Below the pieces are notes generated by a model. It searched no databases, was not told where the DNA came from, and worked only from the letters and a program-made list of their open reading frames with translations. DNA of 64,000 nt from NCBI RefSeq assembly GCF_002575655.3, contig NC_053040.3, forward strand, positions 158,969,148-159,033,147. Direction: 5' to 3'. The stretch's first letter is position 1. Every line of letters starts with the position of its first letter. Origin of the DNA: Aegilops tauschii subsp. strangulata (taxonomy: Eukaryota; Streptophyta; Magnoliopsida; Poales; Poaceae). Below, piece by piece: positions 22,573 through 33,466 of the stretch. The translations under genes were made by a program, and so were the position numbers.

Positions 22573-25500
22573 TCAATCATACAAAGCAAAGAAAACACGA
22601 ATGTATTCATTTGAAAATGATGTCCTCCCGCACTGCGCTGCTGCAAGTCGAGACCCTTCTAGGACATCCGCAAAATATCGCTCGGGTGTGCGGTGCTCCT
22701 TGCCCTCTGGCGGCCCTCTGGCCACTTCAACAGCGTTCATCTTCGCCCACCACATCTTGCAACGGACGAAGGCCATGCGGGCACCTTCGATGCAGACTGA
22801 TCGCTTGACGGTGTCAGCCCGTACAGGCTTCCACCAGCTGCTTCACGAGTCCAAAGTAGCTGTCGGGCATAGCTTCGGTTGGCCACAGCCGGATTATCAA
22901 ATCCTTCATGGCTAGTTCGGCCACCCTATGCAGCTCTACCAACTGTTTCAGCTGGTCGGTAAAGGGCACCGGATGCTCTGGCGCAGCGTACAGCGACCAG
23001 AATAGCTTCGCCGTGGAGCTCCCTTCTCTGGCTCGGAAGAACTCCGTAGCATCGAACACGCTGCGTGGTAGATCCGCAAACGCCCATGGGAAACTCCGAA
23101 TCCGGGTTAGTAAAAGGTACTTCCTCTCCGCATACTTGCTTTGCATGTTAAATTCCTTACCCGCTACGATCTTCTTGGCCTCCTGGATCTCTTGGAGAGC
23201 ATCCCGGGCCTCATTCCATGCGGTCTCCGCACCCTGGCGAACCTTGGTAAGTTCGGTCTATCGAACCGACGCCTCGTGCTCGAAGGCTTCGCACTTCTTC
23301 ACCGCGTCCTGGAGCTCCTGCTGGACCTCCTTGACCCGGGCCTTGAGCTTTTTACGGGCGGCTTGCTGCTGGACAGCCTTTCCCTTGGCCTCACCCAGGG
23401 CCTTTTTTAGGGCCTCGACCTCGGTCGCGGCCCCTGCACATATTACGACACTACGGTCAATATACAACGCTTATTCTTTCCGAACACACAGCAAGTCGTC
23501 ACTCACCTTGCTTCTCCTGGAGCCGAATCTTCACCTCGCCGAGCTCGTTCTCGGTCTGCTCCAACCTCTGCTTTAGTTCAGAGACTTCGGCAGCATGCGA
23601 GGTTGCGGCCAACAGCGACGCCTGCATATTCATACATATTAAGTTAGTCTCCTATAACAAAGGATTGATCCTCTGTCCGGTTCTTCTCGCCGAACATCGG
23701 ACAGTGTCTCAGGGGCTAATGTCTACATGGGTTTTTTCTCTTTCTACGTCACTTACCTCAAAACCTGTCAACAGGTTGCTGTAGGCTTCGTTTAGTCCTC
23801 TCTTGGCGGACTGAACCTTCTCGATCACCGCACCCATAAGGACACGGTGCTCGTCCACAACGGAGGCGCCTCATAGCGCCTCCATCAGGTTATCCGGCAC
23901 CACTAGTTGGACAGGGGCCACCAGTGGAATCGGTGCATCCCCCTCCTTCGAAGGGGGCTGCCCGCCCGACTCCGGAGCCATATGGGTCTCCGGAATCGTA
24001 TTCGACTGAGGGCCGAACTGAATACGACCCTCTTCGCTAGTCTCCATGGGGATCTGCTCCCCCACGTGTCTGGCAGCGGAGGTGTCACCTTGTGACGCCT
24101 CCCGGACAGCGTCCTGGGCCCCTCCCCGGCTCGGAGCGGTCCTCCGGGACAACACTTTGGTGTCGTCCCTGGCCCCGGGGGAATAAGCAGGCGGCGGCGA
24201 CATGCTGGCCATTTCTGCCGGATCCAACGAGCCTCAAGATGAGGATCGCTGGATGTGGTCACGGGCCAGACTGCAATAGTACAGTTAACCATATCAGGAT
24301 GACAAAGAGAAAAGGCCAGATATACGGGAATATACGTGTAATGACACTTACGATGCGGCCTGGGGCTTAGTGCGGGGGCATCATTCTGGACTGCTGTCAA
24401 CATCCCACACGGTGTTGACCGCGGAGACGCCCTTCCCCTTCTTGGGCGTTTCCGCCTCCAGATGCGCGGAAGCCGCCCTCTTCTTCTTTCTCTCCTCAGG
24501 GAGAGGGTTGTTCTCCTCCTCCTCCTCTTCCTCGTCATTGTCCTCAGGGACAGAGGAACGGGCTTCTTCGTCTTGGGATGTCACGTCCGAAGTACCCTTG
24601 CGACGGGGGCCACTCTTGTCCCCCTTGGCCTTCTTCTCCGGCGCCTTATAGGGTGCCGGCACCAGAATCTTCGCTAGACGCGGGATGGCCGGTTCTTCGG
24701 GCAGCGGAGCCGGACACTGGATCCGCTTCGCCCTCTCCATCGAGTCCTGAAAAAGCAATAATAAACGCTCAGGCATCATCCTTGAAACAAACAAGTAGGG
24801 GATACATTAAAAATAACGTACCTCGCTGGCGAGGTGTTTAACGTCGTGCCCGCGGTTTGAATCTGTGGCCGGCGGTTTCTCATTGCCCTTAAAAAGCAAC
24901 TTCCAGGCACCTTCGTGAGTAGTCTCGAAGAGCCTCACCAGGGTCTGGTGCTTCTTCGGCTTGAACTCCCATAGAGGGCGGCTTCGGCGCTGGCACGGAA
25001 GAATCCGGCGAACTAGCATCACCTGGATTACATCAACAAGCTTGACATTTTTGGTTACCATGCTTTGAACGCGCGTATGCAGCGCTATCAGCTCATCAGG
25101 CGAACACCAGTCCGGACTCTTCTCGACCTAGGAGGTGAGTCGCATGGGAGCACCGGAGCGGAATTCGGCAGCTGCGGCTCAGTTGGTGCCGCGGGGTTTT
25201 GTGATGTATAACCACTGTCTCTGCCACTCCTTTACTGTGTCCACAAAAGTGCCTTTTGGCCAGGAGACGTTGGACAGCTTACTCGCCATGGCTCCTCTGC
25301 ACTCCGCGTGCTGGCCATCCACCACCTTCGGCTTCACGTTGAAGACTTTGAGCCATAGCCCGAAGTGGAGTTGGATGCGGAGGAAGGCCTCACACACGAC
25401 GATAAACGCCGAGATGTTGAGGAAGGAATTTGGGGACAGATCATGGAAATCTATCCCGTAATAATACATCAGCCCGTGGACGAAAGGGTGGAGTGGGAAT

Positions 25501-25688
25501 CCTAGCCCGCGGGAGAAATGGGGGATGAATACTACCCTCTCGGTGGGCTTCGTGGGGACGAGTTGTCCCTCGGCCGGCAGACAGTGGGCGATCTCCTTCG
25601 CCAAATATCCGGCCGCCCGAAGCTCAGTAATGTCCTCCTCCTTGACGGAGGAGACCATCCACTTGCCCTGACCTCCGGATCCAGACAT
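22573..25688 (-). pseudogene. Antisense accessory gene of E2: gypsy-type transposon domain plus coiled coil
   Basis: Starts at 25688 (MSGSGGQG) and reads leftward. Exon 1 (25688 to ~24810) has the 'putative gypsy type transposon' domain (Pfam PF04195, Transposase_28 by recognition): FIPHFSRGLGFPLHPFVHG, YYYGIDFHDLSPNS, FIVVCEAFL, HFGLWLKVF. A highly charged Lys/Glu exon with NLS-like EERKKKR is at 24794-24381, a Pro/Ser linker at 24240-23770, coiled coils at 23630-23200, and a C-terminal domain with PDSYFGLV at 23146-22814. Gaps between blocks look like introns. Stops (TGA at 25176-25178; another near 25135) replace Trp codons kept in E1, so this copy is probably dead. The homologous gene in other Tat elements is antisense and nuclear (Grande gene 23 type). 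Confidence 0.72.
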
Positions 25689-26237
25689 GGTTGAGTGCTA
25701 GCTTAAGTGGAAAGGAGATGAGAACTTGGCCGCTGGAGCTCGAGATTGGAAGGGCGGAGACAGAGAGAAGGCGTGAGAGAGGAAGAGGGAATCCTTATCC
25801 CCTTATAAAGGAAGCGAATATTGAACGCCTCCTCACTCGCCTTAAGATTCGCCTATTCCCAATGGCTGTATAAACGGCACGGTTGGGTTACCCATGCCCG
25901 CGTTGATGAGAATCCCGCGATAAGGGGACATGATCTCTGCTTTGACAAGACGTTCCAGTGGCAACCGCGTCTCGGGACGTGGGGCGTCGAACACGAAAGC
26001 GGTCTGGAATTATGACCGGTCAGACGTAATGTCATGCTGCAAAAAGTTGTCAGCAGATGGAACTCATGTAAAATTATATTCTCTTTGCGGTTGTGTATGG
26101 TGTGTATGACAGGTCCGGATACTATCATCGCATCCGAATACCATCTTGAAGTTCTGATAGAAGGGAACCCGCCTTGCATTGCCGAAGACAATTTGCGCGC
26201 CGGAGTCCTCGTCATTGAAGCCAGGTTCACGGGCTAA

Positions 26238-26717
26238 TGAGGGAGTCCTGGACTAAGGGGTCCTCGGGCGTCCGGCCTGTTATCCATGGGCCGGACTGAT
26301 GGGCTCTGAAGACATAAAGGCCGAAGACTGCACCCGTGTCTGGATTGGACTCTCCTTGGCGTGGAAGGCAAGCTTGGCGACCAAACTATGAAGATTCCTT
26401 TTTGTGTAACCGACTCTATGTAACCCTAGATCCCTCCGGTGTCTATATAAATCGGAGGGGTTAGTCCGGATAGCAGAGACTCATTAGCATAGTCATACAT
26501 GCTAGACTTCTAGGGTTTAGCCATTACGATCTCGTGGTAGATCTACTCTTGTAATACTCATATTCATCAAGATCAATCAAGCAAGAAATAGGGTATTACC
26601 TCCATAGAGAGGGCCCGAACCTGGGTAAACATCGTGTCCCCCGTCTCCTGTTACCATCGATCCTAGACGCACAGTTCGGGACCCCCTACCCGAGATCCGC
26701 CAGTTTTGACACCGACA
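26238..26717 (+). repeat. 3' LTR of E2
   Basis: TGAGGGAGTCCTGG ... CACCGACA followed by TSD AGACC; preceded by the polypurine-like CACGGGCTAA. TATATAA at 26444-26450. Confidence 0.9.
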
Positions 26718-28262
26718 AGACCCTCCGGGACGACACCTCAAAGTCGTCCGCCTTATTGGGCGAGGAGACCGGTGGAGGTGTCTCGCTTTCCATCATCTCC
26801 GGAAGAAGATCTCCCGAGGAAGAGGGTTGGTGAAGAAGACTATTTGCCGAGCTGCAAAAACATATATTCTAGATGTTACCTTGGTAACAGGAAAGGAACG
26901 GGATATGTTTCAAAACATCCTGGTTCACTCACGATTCAGCTAGAGGCTTGTCCTCATCGTGGGACTGTGCGAAGACGCCATCCTCCAAGCCCGAGCCACC
27001 CGACTAGGGCGCCTTGCCTAGCTTAGGAGCCATTTCCTCCCAATCTTCGGAGTCAGCCCTTTTCTTACCATGGGGCGACGAGACGTTGACTTCTCCTTCA
27101 CTTTTGTCTTCAGGAGATGGAATTTTGATTCCCCCGGACACAATGTTTGATATACATTCGGGATGGAGGCCGCCTTTGATCCTCCCACTTTCCGCCTTGT
27201 CCTCCTCCACAGGCATCTGGTATGGTGTCGGGGCCAGCATCCTTGTTAGTACAGGATCCACTGAGTCTTCGGGGAGGGGGGCGAACACCTAATTCGCTCC
27301 GCTTTCTTTACCCAACCCTGGAAGAAGAAAGTTTGTTCAGTAACGTATTATGGCATGCTTAACTACAAAGTGTTCCGGAGTTGAGCGCTTACCTAGGTAT
27401 CCGGATGGTTGCAGTCGAGGCCGATGTCCCCGGTGGTGTCCGGCCACTATTTTTGTTTCCCAAAAAACAACTTCAACATCCCTTTGTGCGTAGTGCCGAA
27501 GAAGTGTTGGAGGGTTCGTGGTCCTACCGGGTTAAACTCCCACATGCGAAGAGGCCTACGTTGCCATGGCAGGGCTCGGCGGACTAGCATTACTTGAATC
27601 ACATTGACAAGATCGATGTCCTTCTCAAGGAGGGTTCGGATGCGGCTCTGTAGAGTCTGCACTTCATCAACTGATCCCCAGTCTAGCCCCTTATTAATCC
27701 ATGATGCAAGCTGTAACGGAGGTCCAGAACGGAACGTAGGTATAGCCGCCCACTTGGTACCGCGGGGTTCTGTGACGTAGAACCACTCCCGCTGCCATTG
27801 GTTGGAAGTTTCGGTGAAAGAGCCTTTTGGCCAGAGAGTATTGGTAAGCTTGCTCACTACAGCACCGCCGCACTCCGCCTGTTTCCCGTTGACCACCTTG
27901 GGCCTCACACTAAAGGTCTTGAGCCATAAGCCGAAGTGTGGGGGAATTCGGAGGAAGGCCTCACACGTGATGATGAACGCCGAGATGTGGAGGAAAGAAT
28001 CTGGGGCTAGATCGTGAAAGTCTAGTCCGTAATAAAACATGAACCCCCGGACGAAGGGGTGAAGAGCGAACCCAAGCCCTCGGAGGAAGTGAGAGATGAA
28101 TACGACCCTCTCGCTGGTTCTGGGAGTCGGAATAACCTGTCCTTGAGCAGGAAGCCTGCGGGGGATCTCCGTGGTCAGGTATCTGGCCGCCCGAAGCTTC
28201 GCAATGTCCTCCTCTGTAACAGAGGAAGCCACCCATCGGCCCTGTGGGCTGGGTCCGGACAT
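26718..28262 (-). pseudogene. Antisense accessory gene of E1, 5' part (PF04195-type domain)
   Basis: Starts at 28262 (MSGPSPQG) with one open frame to 27447 (271 codons). It contains FISHFLRGLGFALHPFVRG, YYGLDFHDLAPDS, ITCEAFLRIPPHFGLW, and keeps the Trp codons that are stops in E2. The exon encoding LPEDSVDPVLTRMLAP and an acidic, Ser-rich tail is at 27288-27004, then a Pro/Ser exon starts at about 26840 and is cut by the E2 insertion at 26718; it resumes at 17508. Exon 1 is intact, but the gene as a whole is split by E2. Confidence 0.72.
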
Positions 28263-28800
28263 GATTGGGAAGCTTGAAGCAATGGAGTCGAACCTTGTGT
28301 GCTAGAACTCGAGGTTGGAAAGGCTGAGGAGAGGTTTGGCAAAAATAAAGACGACCCTCGGCTCCTTTATAAAGACAACGGCTATCGAACGCCTCCTCCT
28401 AAGCCTGGAAATCTCCCTATTCCAAAGGAATCTTTCCAGTAGAATGGTTGGGTTACCCACGCTCGTATTGATGAGAATCCCGCAATAAGGGGACCCGATC
28501 TCTGCTTCGACGAGACGTGCCAATAAAAGCCGCGCCTTGAAACGTGGAACGGCAGGACAAGAAACGGTTCGAAATAATGACCGGGCAACCGTGATGTCAC
28601 GAAAAGTTGTCAGCAGATGGGACTAGTGAAAATATTATACTCTCTACGGCTGTGTGTGCGGTACTTGTGTTGCAGATCCGGACACATTCGTCGCGTCCGA
28701 AGACTATCTTGGAGTATTCGGAAAAGGGAACCCGCCTTGCAATGCCGAAGACAATCTGCGCGCCGGACACGTCGTCATTGAAGCCTGGTTCAGGGGCTAC

Positions 28801-29282
28801 TGAGGGAGTCCTGGACTAAGGGGTCCTCGGGCGTCCGGCCTGTTAGCCATGGGCCGGACTGTTGGGCTGTGAAGATACAAAGACCGAAGACTTTACCCGT
28901 GTCCGGACGGGACTCTCCTTGGCGTGGAAGGCAAGCTTGGCGATCGAATATGAAGATTCCTTTCACTGTAAACTGACCTTATGTAACCCTAGATCCCTCC
29001 GGTGTCTATATAAACTGGAGGGTTAGGTCTATAGAGGCGAATACTCAAAGCCATAGTCATACAGGCTAGACTTCTAGGGTTTTAGCCATTACGATCTCGT
29101 GGTAGATCAACTCTTGTAATACTCATATTCATCAAGATCAATCAAGCAGGAACTAGGGTATTACCTCCATAGAGAGGGCCCGAACCTGGGTAAACATTGT
29201 GCCCCCTGTCTCCTGTTACCATCGACCTTAGACGCACAGTTCGGGACCCCCTACCCGAGATCCACCGGTTTTGACACCGACA
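28801..29282 (+). repeat. 3' LTR of E1
   Basis: TGAGGGAGTCCTGG ... CACCGACA, preceded by GGTTCAGGGGCTAC (polypurine tract). TATATAA at 29007-29013. Confidence 0.9.
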
Positions 29283-29778
29283 TAGGCCGCTCGTGTCAAG
29301 GCCTCGTCACCTCCTGCCTCACGACGACGTCGGGGGAGCGGGCCAACCTCTTCTTTGATGGAAGTGGCCCCTGCTCTTCACAGGGGGTCTTTCCTTTCTC
29401 AACGGCGGAGATTCTCCTTATCGGCGTAATGGGTGTCGCAGCAAGACAGTGAAGCAAAGAGGAAGAAGAAGAAGAAGAAGACGGAGTGGAGGAGGAGATG
29501 GGCAACGGGGGCTTCGCCCCTCTCCTCATTATAGTCAGACGGAGGCCAACCGCCGGCCTCCACGATCACAGGTAATGATGGTTTTTCCTCTGCATGCAGC
29601 AGGGTCTCGCCAAGTCGAACGGTTGCCAAGGCAACATGGGGAAGCGGAGACGCCCACGTCCCATCAATTGCCACACGTCAATCAAGGCCGCAGGTGGTTG
29701 GGGCCCGCGGCACTCTGCACTTGCCTTCTGGCTTCGCCTCGAAGCCAAGCCCGAGCGCGCCTTGAGCCCGGGGGCTAC

Positions 29779-30649
29779 TATCGGTGTTCTGGGACCGGGG
29801 GTGCCCAGACTTGCCTGCCTGCGGGCTTGTGCGTGGCTCCACCAATGGCCTGGTACGGCCCATCTTTAGCAGCAACCACTCAAGACCCTCGCGAGGCGGA
29901 CGACACCAAGACCTCCTTAGGGGCAGCCTCACTAGGCTGGCTCCCGAGGGGCGGAGATCTCTATGCAAGGGGTACCTCGCGAGGTTCACGTGACGTGAGC
30001 CATGACGACCGAGGCCAGGTGGGCTCCAGCGGGCGCAGTGTACCAGTTTCCTCTTTGGTGCTAAAGAGGCAAGCGCATGCGAGGAGTCCCGAGGCGTCAG
30101 GCAAAGGTTTCCATATCGGTGCAACAAGACCAAGGCCAGCAGGACGACAGGACGGAGGTCACCGCGGATCCCACGGTAGCGTCACCACCAGAGCCTTTGG
30201 CAGGCGAAGACCACCTTTTGTCAGGATAGCTTGTACTAGTTGTCCCCCTTCAAACTTGGCCGTTGTGGGATCCCTTCCCGCCTAACATTTGGGAAGAGGA
30301 CCAGGGCCACTATAAATAGGACCTTGCCACCACTGTAGCAAGGGGACGGATCATTTAGATCACCCTGACACCCACCAGCTCATCGAGCTCAAGAACACCT
30401 CTCCTCAGGAGGCTGTTCCTCCACTGTACTAGTTCATCCTCAGCCCCTTGAGGCAATCCACCCACAAACTGGAGTAGGGTATTACACCGCAAGGTGGCCC
30501 GAACCAGTATAAACCCTTGTGTCTCTTGTTCCTTCGGTTCGTCGAGCTAGGCTGTGAGATCGTTGAGCGGGCGAGCTAGAAAGAGAGTGTTCTTCATGCG
30601 CACACCAGAGTTTGAACCTCAAGGGTTTGCCAGAACCCACGATCCGACA
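29779..30649 (+). repeat. 3' LTR of T1 (871 bp)
   Basis: Starts TATCGGTGTTCTGGG where relatives have TGTCGGCGTTCTGGG, so the terminal TG has decayed to TA. Ends CGATCCGACA. TATA box TATAAATA at 30311-30318. Preceded by GCCCGGGGGCTAC (polypurine tract), as in T2, T3 and T4. The next bases, GTGAT, are copia coding sequence. Confidence 0.88.
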
Positions 30650-32319
30650 GTGATGCCTACACCAATTAGTGAGGAAGCTAATGATATTGAGCATGAAACT
30701 TCAGATCAAGTTACTACCAAACCTTGTAGGTCAACCAGAGTACGTTCTGCACCAGAGTGGTACGGTAATCCTGTTCTGGAAGTCATGTTACTAGACCATG
30801 AAGAACCTACAAACTATGAGGAAGCGATGATGAGCCCAGATTCCGTGAAATGGCTTGAGGCCATGAAATCTGAGATGGGATCCATGCATGAGAACAAAGT
30901 ATGGACTTTGGTTGACTTGCCTGATGATCGGCAAGCCATAGAGAATAAATGGATCTTCAAGAAGAAGACTGACGCTGACGGTGATGTTATTGTCTACAAA
31001 GCTCGACTTGTCGCGAAAGGTTTTCTACAAGTTCAAGGAGTTGACTACGATGAGACCTTCTCACCCGTAGCGATGCTTAAGTCTGTCCAAATCATGTTAG
31101 ATATTGCCGCATTTTATGATTATGAAATTTGGCAAATGGACGTTAGAACTGCATTCCTTAATGGATCTCTTAAAGAAGAGTTGTATATGATGCAACCAGA
31201 AGGTTTTGTCAATCCTAAAGGTGCTACCAAGGTGTGCAAGTTCCAGTGATCCATTTATGGACTGGTGCAAACATCTCTGAGTTGGAATATACGCTTTGAT
31301 AGTGTGATCAAAGCATATGGTTTTATACAGACTTTTGGAGAAGCTTGTATTTACAAGAAAGTGAGTGGGAGCTTCGTAGCATTTCTAATATTATATGTGG
31401 ATGACATATTGTTGATTGGAAATGATATAGAATTTCTGGATAGCATAAAAGGCTACTTGAATAAGAATTTTTCAATGAAAGACCTCGGTGAAGCTGCTTA
31501 TATATTGGGCATTAAGATCTATAGAGATAGATCAAGATGCCTAATTGGACTTTCACAAAGCACATACCTTGATAAAGTTTTGAAGAAGTTCAAAATGGAT
31601 TAGTCAAAGAAAGGGTTCTTGCCTGTGTTACAAGGTGTGAAGTTGAGTTAGACTCAATGCCCGACCACTGTACAAGATAGAGAAAAAATGAAATTCATTC
31701 CCTATGCCTCAGCCGTAGGTTCTATCATGTATGTAATGCTGTGTACCGGACATGATGTGTGACTTGCTATAAGTTTAGCTAGGAGGTACCAAAGTAATCC
31801 TGGAGTGGATCACTGGACAGCGGTCAAGAACACCCTGAAATACCTGAAAAGGACTAAGGATATGTTTCTTGTTTATGGAGGTGACAAAGAGCTTGTCGTA
31901 AATGGTTACATTGATGCTAGATTTGACACTGATCCGGATGACTCTAAGTCGCAAACCGGATACATATTTATATTGAATGGTGGAGCTGTCAGTTGGTGCA
32001 GTTCCAAGCAAAGCATCGTGGCAAGATCTACGTGTGAAGCGGAGTACATAGCTGCTTCAGAAGCAGCAAATGAAGGAGTCTGGATGGAGTTCATATCCAA
32101 TCTAGGTGTAATACCTAGTGCATCGGGTCCAATGAAAATCTTTTGTGAAAATACTGGAGCTATTGCCTTAGCAAAGGAATCTAGATTTCACAAGAGAACC
32201 AAACACATCAAGAGACACTTCAACTCCATCCGTGATTAAGTCAAGGAGGGAGACATAGAGATTGGCAAAATACATATGGATCTAAATGTTGCAGACCCGT
32301 TGACTAAGCCTCTTCCATG
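30650..32319 (+). pseudogene. copia reverse transcriptase and RNase H, multiple stops
   Basis: RNA-dependent DNA polymerase region: WIFKKKTDADG, YKARLVAKGF, DYDETFSPVA, QMDVRTAFLNG, MQPEGF, then a stop at 31247-31249 (QSIYGL region) and the catalytic ILYVDDILLIG near 31393-31425. The tether includes KDLGEAAYILGIKI. RNase H at 31805-32239 shows GYIDARFDTD, SWCSSKQSIVARSTCEAEYIA and the C-terminal HIKRHFNSIRD, then ADPLTKPLP near 32290. Four or more in-frame stops (31249, 31603, ~31650, 31760, 32239) make it non-functional. Confidence 0.85.
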
Positions 32320-32407
32320 AGCAAAACATGACCAGCACCAAGACTCCATGGGTGTTAGAATCATTACAATGTAATCTAGATTATTGAATCTAGTGCAAGT
32401 GGGAGAC

Positions 32408-33236
32408 TGAAGGAAATATGCCCTAGAGGCAATAATAAAGTTTTTATTTATATTTCCTTATATCATGATAAATGTTTATTATTCCAGCTAGAATTGTATT
32501 AACCAGAAACTTGATACATGTGTTTCGGATATTTATTGGAGTACCGAAGGGTTACCGGAACCCCCCGGGGAAAGTAATGGGCCATAGGGGAGAGAGAGGG
32601 AACCCACAAGGGGTGGCGCCCCCCCATGGGGAGTCCGAATTGGACAAGGGGAGGGGGCGCGGCCCCCCTTTCCTTCTCCCTCTCCCTCTCCTTTCCCCTT
32701 CCCCACTCTGAAAGAAGGAATGGGGCGACTAGGATTAGGAATCCTAGTGGGTTTCTCGCCACTTGGCGCGCCCCATAGGGCCGGCCTCCTCCCCTCTCCT
32801 CCTTTATATACGGGGCAAGGGGGCACCCCAAAACACATCAATTGTTTTTAGCCGTGTGCGGTGCCCCCTCCACGGTTTACTCCTCCGGTCATATTGTCGT
32901 AGTGCTTAGGCGAAGCCTGCGCGGATCACATCACCATCACCGTCATCACGCCGTCGTGCTGACGAAACTCTCCCTCAACACTTTGCTGGATCAAGAGTTC
33001 AAGGGACGTCATCGAGCTGAACGTGTGCAAAACTTGGAGGTGCCGTATGTTCGGTGCTTGATCGGTTGAATTGAGAAGACGTTCGACTACATCAACCGTG
33101 TTTAGCTAACGCTTCCGCTTTCGGTCTACGAGGGTACGTGGACACACTCTCCCCCTCTCGTTGCTATGCATCTCCTAGATAGATCTTGCGTGATCATAGG
33201 AAAGTTTTTTGAAATTGCATGCTACGTTCCCCAATA
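32408..33236 (+). repeat. 3' LTR of the copia element with a large internal deletion
   Basis: Starts TGAAGGAAATATGCCC and ends GTTCCCCAATA (expected ..CCAACA). After GATACATGTGT (32522) it jumps to a promoter-proximal segment (TTCGGATATTT...GTACCGAAGGG), so about half of a normal LTR of this kind (my recollection 1.6-1.8 kb) is missing. TTATATA at 32804-32810. Confidence 0.75.
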
Positions 33237-33466
33237 GTAACCTATGCCAACATAATAGCATAGGCCCGTGGGGGGAGCCGGCGGTGTGTGCCGGCGCTCG
33301 GGCGGCCGTGGTGTGGTATTATAGCGGTGACGTGGGGAGGAGCGCCCGTAGTCAGGCCCCGGAGAGGTAGCATATCGGTGAACCTTGTTAACAAATCTCG
33401 GTGTCATGCCTCGTGTGATTGCTTGGTCCTCGATAGACCGACGATGGTCTCGGATTACTTCTAACA
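33237..33466 (+). repeat. Partial left LTR of element V
   Basis: GTAACCTATGCC ... TACTTCTAACA matches 34786-35014; the start was displaced by the copia insertion. Confidence 0.75.

Larger units (their letters stand above)
17509..26717 (+). mobile_element. E2: second copy of the E family nested in E1 (9,209 bp)
   Basis: LTRs 17509-17988 and 26238-26717 (480 bp each) with perfect TSD AGACC at 17504-17508 and 26718-26722. E2 inserted in the same orientation as E1, into an exon of E1's antisense gene. Content: leader ORF, long gag, protease, spacer, antisense gene. There is no RT, RNase H or integrase, so it must be mobilised by a partner. Confidence 0.93.
11368..29282 (+). mobile_element. E1: Tat-like non-autonomous gypsy element, interrupted by E2
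   Basis: 5' LTR 11368-11849 and 3' LTR 28801-29282 (482 bp each, by eye about 96% identical) bound the element. Flanks are GAGGC (11363-11367) and TAGGC (29283-29287), 4 of 5 matching. Without nested E2 it is about 8.7 kb. It has a leader ORF, gag, no protease, RT or integrase, and a large antisense gene in its right half. It lies within the antisense gene of T1. Confidence 0.85.
8986..29529 (-). pseudogene. Antisense accessory gene of T1 with B3-like DNA-binding domain, split and broken
   Basis: Reads leftward from about 29529 (or from the position matching the T2 start, 29430, where ATG has become ATT). The N-terminal part is basic with a possible nuclear signal (SKKRLARS), followed by an Arg/Pro-rich stretch. 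A B3-like fold follows across the Angela site: an FP..F.K.MP-type first strand (11160-11190, another frame), then SVEVISPGK, FITRGWGKVARAC, LTIHFEYDG and LFLKVFDKEGRR. The C-terminus is a Ser/Asp/Glu tail (9000-9080). Defects are a TGA near 29310, at least one indel in a G-run near 11140, and interruption by E1, Angela and, at the tail, the Athila-like element. B3 proteins normally bind DNA in the nucleus; the assignment rests on motif spacing only. Confidence 0.6.
8986..30649 (+). mobile_element. T1: 3' part of a Tat-like Ty3/gypsy element with an antisense B3-like gene
   Basis: T1 survives as four pieces: 8986-9299, 11075-11367, 29283-29778 and its 3' LTR 29779-30649. The pieces join logically because a minus-strand protein continues across the Angela insertion after removal of one TSD copy. 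The order (antisense gene, polypurine tract, 3' LTR) is the same as in the 3' region of T2 (46510-47995), to which both the LTR and the antisense N-terminus are similar. The 5' part lies left of the window. T1 itself is inserted in a copia element that resumes at 30650. Confidence 0.75.
30650..33236 (+). mobile_element. 3' part of a copia (Ty1) retrotransposon related to the BARE/Angela lineage
   Basis: Contains RT and RNase H remnants in copia order, the GTGGGAGAC polypurine tract and a 3' LTR starting TGAAGGAAATATGCCC. The left part (gag, protease, integrase) lies beyond T1, outside the window. The LTR is followed by GTAAC and the LTR of element V, whose other copy reads CATGATGTAACC, so the copia is inserted there. 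Confidence 0.85.

Noticed and set aside
29440..29530. Poly-Ser/poly-Glu frames from a GAAGAAGAAG run
   Set aside because: Simple-sequence repeat within the T1 antisense leader; not a separate gene.
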